A stretch of DNA of 49,899 nucleotides from Clostridia bacterium (lineage in GTDB: Bacteria; Bacillota; Clostridia; Oscillospirales; CAG-272), in contig JAFTKM010000025.1 of NCBI GenBank assembly GCA_017453245.1, positions 1-49,899 on the forward strand, written 5' to 3'. The notes beneath the pieces were generated by a model. It was not told where the DNA came from, searched no databases, and saw only the letters and a list, made by a program, of their open reading frames with translations. The position numbers and the translations under genes are program-made. Of the stretch, positions 23,948-31,320 are shown one piece after another (the first letter of the stretch is position 1; each line of letters starts with the position of its first letter).

Positions 23948-25572
23948 TTTGTCTTTTTAGCCTTTTTATCAAGATACCTTTGGTTTTCGGTATCGAAGTC
24001 AAGACCGAGCCTTGCACATTTTTCCTTAAGATCGGCAATACGAGCCTCCTCGGCAAGTCTTGCATTCTCCTCCCTCTCTCTTTCCTCGAGCTCCTCGGGA
24101 GATACCCAGATCTCGCCTCTTGCCTCAGCCTCAGCCTTATATCTCGCTCTGATCTGTTTCTGCATATCGGGGAGCTTCTTCTCAAGATCCATAAAGACAA
24201 GGATAAGAATGATGATCAGGTACTCAATCGCGGGAACGGCGTACTTGATGAAGTAGAGCCAATTTACAACGCCCGCGGGCTGAAGGGTATCAAGCATAGG
24301 ATCATAACCGCTCATCTCAAGGCCCGTCTCATAAACGCCTGCGAAAATACCGGTTATCAGATTAACCGCGCACATAATGATCGCCACGGATACGGTACCC
24401 TCGGGACGGAAGCCGTGCTTATGCTCAACCTCGTCGTTTGCCGCGTTGATAAGCGCGCCGAGGATATAGATGACGGGGAGCGTACCCATATTGAAAACGA
24501 AGTTTCCGATAATTGCTCCGAGGAAATCAGTCTTTGCGATGAAGCCGATAAGACAACCGAGCACAGCAACGATGCTGAAGGCGATCGTAGTTTTACGGAT
24601 CGTGAACTTCTTGCAAAGGGGGTACACGATAAGAATACCTAGTCCCATAGGAACGCCCGAGGCTACGGTGTACCAGAGATTGTAGCCGTTCTCTGCCGTG
24701 GCGCCGAGAATGATAGTGCAGAAGTTAGTGTTAAGGTTATATCCTTGGAGATTGTTCGCGATAAGCATAACGACGGTAAGCGCAATCGCCATAAGCCAAT
24801 ACTTACTTTTAAAGAGCGCCATAACCTGATCCTTTAAGGATACGGTGCTTTCCTTATGCTTCTTTGCGGTCTCGCCCTCGGAGGTTACTCTCTCCATGGT
24901 GTAGTAATACTGAACAAAGGAAAGCGGTACGGAAAGCGCCGCAAACGCGCCGATAAGACCGATCCAATTACCAGCGGGATGTCCGTGAAGCATCGTGTAG
25001 TAAAGCACAGAGCCGACTGTAAGCGTTACTGCGGTACCGACAAGCAGAAAGCTTGACATTTTCTCAAAGAGATTAACGAGATTTCTGTCGTCCTGGCTTC
25101 TGGTGCAAAGTGTGAACATATTCGTTCTCAGGGCAAGAAGCTGAGCGCCAAAGCCGTTGTAGAGGATATTAAACACATAGATCCAGATAAGCTTTGCCAC
25201 GTTTGACATTTCGGGAATACAGAACATAAAGAAGCCGGAAAGCGCGCTGAGAAGACAACCGATAAGTATGAGCGGTCGAACTCTTCCCTGCCTTGACTCG
25301 GAATGCTCAACGACGTAGGCAATAAGAATACCTGCGAAGATACCGACCGCCTTGGTCACCCAGGTCATAAGCAGATACGTGCCCGAGCCGAAGATACGGT
25401 CTATGTAGAATATCTCGGTGTAGTAGAGCTCTGCCAGTTGGTTAACTACCGCTACAAACGCAAGAATGCCAAACGGACCGAGTAGATAGCCGAGAAGCTT
25501 CTCCTTCAAGGTCATAGAGGCGGTTTTTATACGGCTGTTCATAAGAGGATTATCAAAAAGCTTAAACTTCAT
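23944..25572 (-). CDS. GPH-family sugar:cation symporter (MFS)
   Basis: 542 residues with about 12 membrane spans. The long first loops and paired repeats fit the glycoside-pentoside-hexuronide:cation symporter family (MelB/XylP/LacS-like), which imports glycosides with H+ or Na+. The last about 75 residues are a charged, probably coiled-coil cytoplasmic tail (EEREREENARLAEEARIADLKEK) not needed for transport; it is not a recognisable IIA domain. The start lies 11 bases inside the GH3 gene after AAGGAG, and the end overlaps GH78, so the three are coupled. Context predicts an intact rhamnosylated glycoside as cargo. Confidence 0.85.
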   Translation of the reverse strand: MKFKLFDNPLMNSRIKTASMTLKEKLLGYLLGPFGILAFVAVVNQLAELYYTEIFYIDRIFGSGTYLLMTWVTKAVGIFAGILIAYVVEHSESRQGRVRPLILIGCLLSALSGFFMFCIPEMSNVAKLIWIYVFNILYNGFGAQLLALRTNMFTLCTRSQDDRNLVNLFEKMSSFLLVGTAVTLTVGSVLYYTMLHGHPAGNWIGLIGAFAALSVPLSFVQYYYTMERVTSEGETAKKHKESTVSLKDQVMALFKSKYWLMAIALTVVMLIANNLQGYNLNTNFCTIILGATAENGYNLWYTVASGVPMGLGILIVYPLCKKFTIRKTTIAFSIVAVLGCLIGFIAKTDFLGAIIGNFVFNMGTLPVIYILGALINAANDEVEHKHGFRPEGTVSVAIIMCAVNLITGIFAGVYETGLEMSGYDPMLDTLQPAGVVNWLYFIKYAVPAIEYLIIILILVFMDLEKKLPDMQKQIRARYKAEAEARGEIWVSPEELEEREREENARLAEEARIADLKEKCARLGLDFDTENQRYLDKKAKKTK

Positions 25573-28003
25573 TTTCTTTCTCCTTTGGAAGCGCGGGAGC
25601 GTTTATTTTCTTAAGGAAGCAGGAGGCTCCCTTGATAAGTCTGAAATTCGAGAGATGGGCAAAGCCCTCTGCGAAGTTGTAGGGGAACTGCTTGCCCGCG
25701 CACATCGACATAGTCGTGAGCGAGCCTGAGTCTATTGCGAGGCGCTTGAATACGGCGCCCTTTATCCGATTCTCGCGCTCTGTTCCCGCGGGGAGTCTCT
25801 TGGCCTTTCTCAAGTCCTTCTTCGGCACGGAGACGACTGCGGTGTAGAGTATTTTGCCCATCAGGGTATGCTTAAGATCGGTAAAGCGGCTCTCAAGGTG
25901 GATAGGCTTTATGGGTGTAAGCTCGGGCGTGGTAATGCCCGACATTTCCTCAAAGACCTCCTCGTCGATACGGGCGGGATCGGGTGAGGCGTATATGTCC
26001 ATTATGCGCTCGGTATAAGGGCTCTTTGCCTCCTCACCCTCAAGCGTAGCGGTCACGCAAAGAATAGGCGAGAGCGAGTCACGGCAGATCTCAAGAGTGT
26101 ATTCTCCGCCCTCAAGAACGAAGCGTTCCTCGGCTATATTCCAATACTTAAGGCTGTCAAACGGTACGAAAAGCTCTACACGGGTGGCCTCTTCCGGCTC
26201 AAGATACACCTTACTGAAGGCTCTGAGCTCACGCGCGGGGCGGAAAACGTTGCTATCCTTTTTCGAGGAGTAGAGCTGCACTACCTCACCGCCGCGGCGC
26301 TTACCTACGTTTTCCACCTCGACCGATACGGCAATGCCTCCGTCACGCTCGGTGACGGTCATATCACGGTAGGCAAACTCGGTGTAGGAGAGTCCGTAGC
26401 CGAAGGGATAGCGCACTCCGTCATTCACGGTTGCGTAGTAGCGGTAGCCGACGAAAACGCTCTCGTAGTATATCTCGACCGCGCTGCGCGAAAACTCCTC
26501 GCCGAAGGGCACGTCGGAATAGGCGATAGGCCAGCTCTCGGCAAGTCTGCCCGAGGGGGACTCGTCACCGAAGAGGAGGGCGTAGGTCGCCTCACCCGAG
26601 CCCTGACCGGGAAGATACATGTTGAGTATTGCGTCGATACCGCCCTCAAACGGCATCTCAAAGGGAGCTCCGGCGTAAGTAACGAGGGTTATTTTCTTGT
26701 TATTCTCTATGAGCGCGTCGATAAGAGCAAGCTGATTGTCGGGCAGACGCATATCTGCTCTGTCACAGCCCTCGCTCTCAACGTAGTCGGTAAGTCCGAC
26801 GAAGAGAATGACGTCCTCATACTTCCCTGCCTTAATGAGAGCCTCGTCGATAAGCGCTCTGTCGACCTTGACCTCGCTCTCAAGATACCCCTTGGCGTAT
26901 TCGTATCTTACGCCGTGGGAGTCAAAGGCCCCCTTGGGTGTTATAAGTCTTGCGGGGTTGATAAGCGAGCTGCCCGAGCCTTGGTATCTCGGCTTCTCAA
27001 AGAGCTCGCCGATGACGAGGTATTCCCCCGCCTTATCAAGCGGGAGCGAGCCGTTATTCTTAAGGAGCACCGCGCCGTCCTTGGCAATACGCTCGGCAAG
27101 GGCGTGATGGGCGTCAAAATCCGCCGTTTTCTCTACACGCCCCTCGTGTTTCGCCACGAGAGTCAGGACGTTTCTTACCGCCGTATCGAGGACGGACTCG
27201 TCAAGCCTTCCCTCTCTTACACCGTCGACTATCCACTTGCGGCAGATGGCGGTATCACCGGGCATCTCAAGGTCGAGCCCCGCCTCGAGCATCGCGAGTC
27301 TGTCGTGTGTCGCGCCCCAGTCGGTCATAACGAGACCGTCAAAGCCCCACTCACGGCGGAGGACGTCGGTGAGCAGCCACTTGTTCTCGGAGGCATAGGT
27401 GCCGTTTATCTTGTTGTAGGAGCACATCACCGTCTCGGGGTGAGCCTCCTTGACTATCGTCTCAAAGGGCTTAAGGTATATCTCCCTGATAGCGCGCATG
27501 TCGCACACGCTGTCGCCCATAAAGCGAAAATTCTCGCTGTTGTTGAGAGCGAAGTGCTTGACCGCAACGCCCGTGCCACGGGACTGTATGCCCCTTATCT
27601 CAGCTGTGCCCATCTTACCCGCGAGTAGAGGATCCTCTGAGAAATACTCAAAGTTACGTCCCGCCAAGGGATTGCGCTTGATATTGGTGCCCGGGCCGAG
27701 AACAACGTCAATACCGTAGTGCTCAGCCTCCTCTCCTATCGCCGCGCCCATCTCGTAGGCGTTATCGGGATTGAAGCTCGATGCAAGGGTTACCGCGGTG
27801 GGAAAGCAGGTAGCGGGCAGACTGTCCCACGTATCGCTGTCACCAACGACCTTCTGCACTCTCAGACCGTGAGGTCCGTCGGACATACGCACGGACTCGA
27901 TACCGAGCCTCGGTATGGGGTTGGTATACATTACGTCGGTGCCCGCGACTATCGCCGCCTTCTCTTCAAGAGTCATAGCCTTAATTATCTCGCTGATATT
28001 CAT
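25562..28003 (-). CDS. GH3 beta-glucosidase
   Basis: 813 residues, no signal peptide. The (beta/alpha)8 domain contains the substrate-binding SDGPHGLR (about 41-48), KHFALNNSE (149-157) and the nucleophile loop GLVMTDWGA with Asp at 228. An alpha/beta sandwich domain and a fibronectin III-like domain (about 560-650, GGEVVQLY) follow. An extra C-terminal helical segment (about 675-813, starting EEVFEEMSG) exceeds the minimal GH3 plan; such tails occur in Bacillota GH3 enzymes. It likely removes beta-linked glucose, possibly after rhamnose is cleaved by the GH78 partner. The ATG follows AGGAGG. First gene of the operon, divergent from an AraC regulator. Confidence 0.93.
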   Translation of the reverse strand: MNISEIIKAMTLEEKAAIVAGTDVMYTNPIPRLGIESVRMSDGPHGLRVQKVVGDSDTWDSLPATCFPTAVTLASSFNPDNAYEMGAAIGEEAEHYGIDVVLGPGTNIKRNPLAGRNFEYFSEDPLLAGKMGTAEIRGIQSRGTGVAVKHFALNNSENFRFMGDSVCDMRAIREIYLKPFETIVKEAHPETVMCSYNKINGTYASENKWLLTDVLRREWGFDGLVMTDWGATHDRLAMLEAGLDLEMPGDTAICRKWIVDGVREGRLDESVLDTAVRNVLTLVAKHEGRVEKTADFDAHHALAERIAKDGAVLLKNNGSLPLDKAGEYLVIGELFEKPRYQGSGSSLINPARLITPKGAFDSHGVRYEYAKGYLESEVKVDRALIDEALIKAGKYEDVILFVGLTDYVESEGCDRADMRLPDNQLALIDALIENNKKITLVTYAGAPFEMPFEGGIDAILNMYLPGQGSGEATYALLFGDESPSGRLAESWPIAYSDVPFGEEFSRSAVEIYYESVFVGYRYYATVNDGVRYPFGYGLSYTEFAYRDMTVTERDGGIAVSVEVENVGKRRGGEVVQLYSSKKDSNVFRPARELRAFSKVYLEPEEATRVELFVPFDSLKYWNIAEERFVLEGGEYTLEICRDSLSPILCVTATLEGEEAKSPYTERIMDIYASPDPARIDEEVFEEMSGITTPELTPIKPIHLESRFTDLKHTLMGKILYTAVVSVPKKDLRKAKRLPAGTERENRIKGAVFKRLAIDSGSLTTMSMCAGKQFPYNFAEGFAHLSNFRLIKGASCFLKKINAPALPKEKENEV

Positions 28004-28132
28004 AAGCCCTCCTAAAATATATTTACGACTTTATTATAACACATCTTTTTTACATATTTCTTGCATTTTTGTATGTTTTATGATATAATCGTATTATAAT
28101 GTGAGATTTTCCTTTCGGCGAAGGAGAAAATA
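28004..28132. promoter_or_regulatory. divergent control region between GH3 and AraC genes
   Basis: Plus strand: TTGCAT (28061-28066), 17 bases, TATAAT (28084-28089) for the regulator. Minus strand: TATAAT (28038-28033) with no acceptable -35 box 17 bases upstream, as expected for an activator-dependent promoter. The 129-bp gap is where the AraC-type protein would bind. The regulator's AAGGAG site lies in the hairpin TTTTCCTT-tcggc-GAAGGA, which may dampen its translation. Confidence 0.65.
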
Positions 28133-29317
28133 ATGAAAAGAATAGATATACAATACGTAACAAAGTCGATAGGCGACCTTGCGGGCGTGCCTGTGAGGAT
28201 ATACGAGGACGGAGAGCCAATCTTTTTCCACTCACGTCAAGACTTCACCGCCGATCCGATAAAGCCGTATCTTGAGAGCGTGTTATCCGTCGGTGGTAAT
28301 ATAGGCTACTTTGTTACGCCATACTTCAACTACTACGGTGTGGTGCGCTCGGGTAAGTACGCGATAGTCATTGGTCCGTCAAGACTGACACCGATGAGGG
28401 AAAAGGATATAAGAGAGCTCGCTTTCAGCTGTGACGTTGAGGTCGGTGAGGTCGACCGCTTTATCGCGGCTATGCGAGGCCTTGTACAGATGCCGCTTGA
28501 AAGTATACTCGAGATACTCTGCACCGTCAACCACGTGCTCTCGGGTGATAAGCTCTCCATCTCGGACGTTGCGATATACGATATAGACGAGACGGCAAGC
28601 TTCGGCAGTGAAGAGGTGCTTACCCCCGGGGGCGTGGCAAATGAATACGGCGGTGAGGAGGTCCACAACACTCTCGCGATCGAGTCACAGCTCTTGGATA
28701 TGGTAAAGCGCGGAGACACAGTAGCTCTCGACGAGTGGGTAAAGGGCGCGCCCGCTGTAAGAGGCGGCAGACTCGCAGATGACGCGGCAAGGCAGATGAA
28801 AAATACCTTTATCGTCGCTACTACTCTTGCCTCGCGAGCGGCAATACAAGGCGGGGTGGATGCAGAGGAGGCGCTCTCCCTCTCCGACTCGTATATAAGA
28901 AAATGCGAGATAATGTCAACCGCCGACCAGATACTCAACCTGCAATACCGTATGATACTCGACTATACCGCAAGAGTGGAAAAGGAGAAGCTCGGCAGAA
29001 GTCCGTCAAGGCTCGTCGGCGAGGTAGCAAGGTACGTGAGAAAAAACATCTCGGGCAGAACAAGTGTCGAGGATATGGCAAGGACGATGTTTATAAGCCG
29101 CACTCACCTTGCAAAGAGATTCAAGGAGGAAACCGGCAAGACTCTCACCGACTACATACTGACCGAGAAGACCGAGGAAGCTAAAAGACTGCTTAAGCAC
29201 ACAGACAAGAGCCTCTCGGCAATCAGCGAATATCTCGGATTTTCATCACAAAGCCACTTTGCAAGAGTGTTCAAAAAGTACGCAGATATCACGCCGAGTG
29301 AGTATAGGGAAAAATGA
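28133..29317 (+). CDS. AraC/XylS-family transcriptional regulator
   Basis: 394 residues. The C-terminal ~100 residues hold two helix-turn-helix units: SVEDMARTMFISRTHLAKRFKEETG and SAISEYLGFSSQSHFARVFKKYADITPSEYR, the AraC signature. The N-terminal ~280 residues are a sensor domain I cannot name. Its first part (IYEDGEPIFFHSRQDF; YYGVVRSGKYAIVIGPSR) resembles PAS/GAF-like ligand domains, and the middle is helical, as in other long Bacillota AraC regulators. Divergent from the GH3-symporter-GH78 operon, it is almost certainly that operon's activator, with an inducer derived from the imported glycoside. Start ATG has AAGGAG 6 bases upstream. Confidence 0.88.
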   Translation: MKRIDIQYVTKSIGDLAGVPVRIYEDGEPIFFHSRQDFTADPIKPYLESVLSVGGNIGYFVTPYFNYYGVVRSGKYAIVIGPSRLTPMREKDIRELAFSCDVEVGEVDRFIAAMRGLVQMPLESILEILCTVNHVLSGDKLSISDVAIYDIDETASFGSEEVLTPGGVANEYGGEEVHNTLAIESQLLDMVKRGDTVALDEWVKGAPAVRGGRLADDAARQMKNTFIVATTLASRAAIQGGVDAEEALSLSDSYIRKCEIMSTADQILNLQYRMILDYTARVEKEKLGRSPSRLVGEVARYVRKNISGRTSVEDMARTMFISRTHLAKRFKEETGKTLTDYILTEKTEEAKRLLKHTDKSLSAISEYLGFSSQSHFARVFKKYADITPSEYREK

Positions 29318-29334
29318 TATCATAAGGCAAGTAA

Positions 29335-29366
29335 AAGCGGAGCTGCCATTTTTAGCAGCTCCGCTT
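29335..29366. terminator. bidirectional terminator-like hairpin
   Basis: AAGCGGAGCTGC (29335-29346) pairs with GCAGCTCCGCTT (29355-29366), 12 bp perfect, between the convergent AraC and TMEM198-like genes. Its T tracts are weak on both sides. Confidence 0.65.
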
Positions 29367-29411
29367 ACTTTCGGTCTCCGATTAAGAATTGGGACCTTTT
29401 AATATTAAATT

Positions 29412-30032
29412 TTAAAGCTCAAAGGCTCTGTCCTTATTCATCTTAAACTGTACTGTCATAGCGTAGATGCCGAGGGCAAGTCCCGCGAGGCTGAAGATAA
29501 GCATTAAACCCGATTCCTCACCGACAATAAGCATGCCGAGATAATAGAAAACGGTGGTCATTCCGCCAACAGACGAAGAGAAGATGTAAAGGGGCTTCAT
29601 AATCTTCATCATAAGCTTTGCGCCGGGGCGGGCAAGAAGAATACCTACGATCAAGCCGACGAGCAAGCCAACCCAATCAAGTCCGAAGGCTTCGAAGATG
29701 AGAGAGGGGATCAGCATACCGATAAGGAAGCCAAGCATACCGCCGAGGAAGTAGATCAGTCCCTTGTAGATCTTAAAGCTGAAGATCGCGAGAATGATAG
29801 CCACCGCGATACCGAATATCGGAGCGACGCTGAATCCGAACGTCTCCTCGCTGACAAGTGCGCCGAGACTCTCCGCGCCAAGAGCGTAGCCCATAAACGC
29901 CATCTCAAGAACGATGAGCGGCTTGTAGAAGCGGAAGCTCAAGAATGCGAGAAAGAGAGAGCCGAGTATCATACCTATCGCATAACCGAGGTCGTAGGCA
30001 GATAAGCCGTTAAAAATTACTTCAGAACCCAT
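29412..30032 (-). CDS. TMEM198/TM7SF3 (DUF4203)-like membrane protein
   Basis: 206 residues with about seven hydrophobic spans and very short loops. Glycine-rich repeats such as GYAIGMILGSLFLAF, GGMLGFLIGMLIP and GLLVGLIVGILLARPG match the TMEM198/TM7SF3 domain (DUF4203), whose bacterial function is unknown. The assignment is by pattern only. ATG preceded by AGGAGG; strong own promoter; monocistronic and convergent with the AraC gene. Nothing nearby points to a substrate. Confidence 0.65.
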   Translation of the reverse strand: MGSEVIFNGLSAYDLGYAIGMILGSLFLAFLSFRFYKPLIVLEMAFMGYALGAESLGALVSEETFGFSVAPIFGIAVAIILAIFSFKIYKGLIYFLGGMLGFLIGMLIPSLIFEAFGLDWVGLLVGLIVGILLARPGAKLMMKIMKPLYIFSSSVGGMTTVFYYLGMLIVGEESGLMLIFSLAGLALGIYAMTVQFKMNKDRAFEL

Positions 30033-30067
30033 ATGAAGTCCTCCTTATCTAATTTGTTTCTATATAC

Positions 30068-30096
30068 ATTTTAGCATATATAGGTAAAAATTGCAA
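30068..30096 (-). promoter_or_regulatory. sigma-A promoter of the TMEM198-like gene
   Basis: On the minus strand TTGCAA (30096-30091), 17 bases, TAAAAT (30073-30068). Confidence 0.75.
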
Positions 30097-30124
30097 GTAT
30101 ATTCTTTTATTTTTTCTGCGAGGG

Positions 30125-30153
30125 TTGACCAAGGGGAAAAAGAGTGGTAAAAT
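30125..30153 (+). promoter_or_regulatory. sigma-A promoter of the isomerase/epimerase-like gene
   Basis: TTGACC (30125-30130), 17 bases, TAAAAT (30148-30153), 34 bp ahead of the chosen start codon. Confidence 0.75.
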
Positions 30154-30187
30154 AGGAGTGTAAAAAGAAGCTATGGGAGGCCGAAAA

Positions 30188-31084
30188 ATGGCAGACAGAC
30201 TTAAGACGGGAATAACGAATACGTCCTACGGAGTATACGGATTTGAGGGCGGAATACGCAAAATAAGCTCACACGGGTATGACTGTATCGACTATCAGGG
30301 CTTTGTGAATATCGAGACCGAGTTCTTTAATTTACCGCTTGATGAGTTTGAGAAGACACTCCTTGAGCACAGGGCTCTTATCGAGTCCGCGGGGCTCTCG
30401 GTATCGCAGGCTCACGCGCCGTGGAGATACCCCTCTCAGGATGCGACACCCGAGGGCAGAGCCATGTGGCTTGAGGCTATGAAGAAGGCGATATACGGCA
30501 CTCACGTGCTCGGATGTCAAAGATTTGTGGTGCATCCCCTGATGCCATACGTTGACAGGGGTGATCATCCCGAGGAGGTATGGGTGCTCAACGAGGTATT
30601 CCTCGCCGCTCTTGCAGACTACGCGAAGGAATACGGCGTTACTGTCTGCGCCGAGAATCTGCCCTTCCCCGAGTATCCCCTGACGACTGTGGAGCAGGTG
30701 TGCGAGATAGTCGACAAGCTTGACAGAGACAACCTCAAGGTCTGCCTTGACACCGGTCACGCGGCTATCTTCTACGGCGCGCGTGTGGGTGACGCGGTAA
30801 GATATATCGGCAAGAGGCTCGAGGCTGTGCATATCCACGATAATATGGGCAAGGAGGACGAGCACCTTATCCCCGGCGAAGGTATCGTTGATTGGAATGA
30901 CTTCGCCACGGCGCTTGGTGAAATAGGCTTTGACAAGGTAGTCTCGCTCGAGACAAGCGCGAAGCATAAGCTCCACCCCGAGAGCGAGTGGGATGAAAAA
31001 GAAAGAGAGCTCGCGGAAATTGCGAAAGAAATTGCGGTGAAATGCGGAATTCGGAATGCGGAATTGGGTAACGGACGCGAGTGA
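30188..31084 (+). CDS. sugar phosphate isomerase/epimerase-like TIM-barrel protein
   Basis: 298 residues of the xylose-isomerase-like TIM-barrel (AP endonuclease 2) superfamily. Metal-site segments are visible: VCAENLPFPE (Glu), CLDTGHAAIF (Asp, His), VHIHDNMGKEDEH (His-x-His and Asp) and a late SLETSAKHK (Glu). The family includes 3-keto-sugar and hexulose epimerases, and the exact reaction cannot be told. I start at ATG 30188 because GGGAGG ends 7 bases before it; an ATG 15 bases earlier lies upstream of that site. Transcribed alone, convergent with a GH2 beta-mannosidase gene. Confidence 0.85.
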   Translation: MADRLKTGITNTSYGVYGFEGGIRKISSHGYDCIDYQGFVNIETEFFNLPLDEFEKTLLEHRALIESAGLSVSQAHAPWRYPSQDATPEGRAMWLEAMKKAIYGTHVLGCQRFVVHPLMPYVDRGDHPEEVWVLNEVFLAALADYAKEYGVTVCAENLPFPEYPLTTVEQVCEIVDKLDRDNLKVCLDTGHAAIFYGARVGDAVRYIGKRLEAVHIHDNMGKEDEHLIPGEGIVDWNDFATALGEIGFDKVVSLETSAKHKLHPESEWDEKERELAEIAKEIAVKCGIRNAELGNGRE

Positions 31085-31109
31085 AGTTGCCTTCGGCAGT
31101 TAAATAAAG

Positions 31110-31160
31110 AAAGAGCAAGAGTAAAAGGACGTAAGTTTTCCTTCTATTCTTGCTCTTTTT
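31110..31160 (+). terminator. intrinsic terminator of the TIM-barrel gene
   Basis: AAAGAGCAAGA (31110-31120) pairs with TCTTGCTCTTT (31148-31158), with an inner AAAAGGA/TTTTCCTT pairing, and runs into TTTTTATTTTT. Confidence 0.85.
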
Positions 31161-31181
31161 ATTTTTAATCTAATTCATCTC

Positions 31182-31320
31182 GTTTGCGGAGCAAACATAT
31201 CGAGCGCGGAAGCGCGATATCGAGTTGTCGCGCCTTCGCGCGGCAACATATCGAGAATCCTCATAGGATTCCATATCGACCTTAGCCGTAAGACTTGTTA
31301 GTTCGATTCCCTTACGGCTA
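31182..31320. repeat. palindrome array D (CATATCGAG spacer word)
   Basis: CATATCGAG at 31196-31204, (G)ATATCGAG at 31216-31224, CATATCGAG at 31247-31255 and CATATCGAC at 31272-31280 separate GTTTGC-gga-GCAAAC, CGCG-gaa-GCGCG, TTGTCGCGC/GCGCGGCAA, and AATCC-tcat-AGGATT. A last hairpin TAGCCGTAAG (31283-31292)/CTTACGGCTA (31311-31320) contains the TAG stop of the GH2 gene. Confidence 0.75.

Noticed and set aside
31283-31320. tRNA-like 3' end (TTCGATTCCC followed by an acceptor-like pair TAGCCGT/ACGGCTA)
   Set aside because: The T-arm stem does not pair and there is no D or anticodon arm; it is better read as the last hairpin of array D over the GH2 stop codon.
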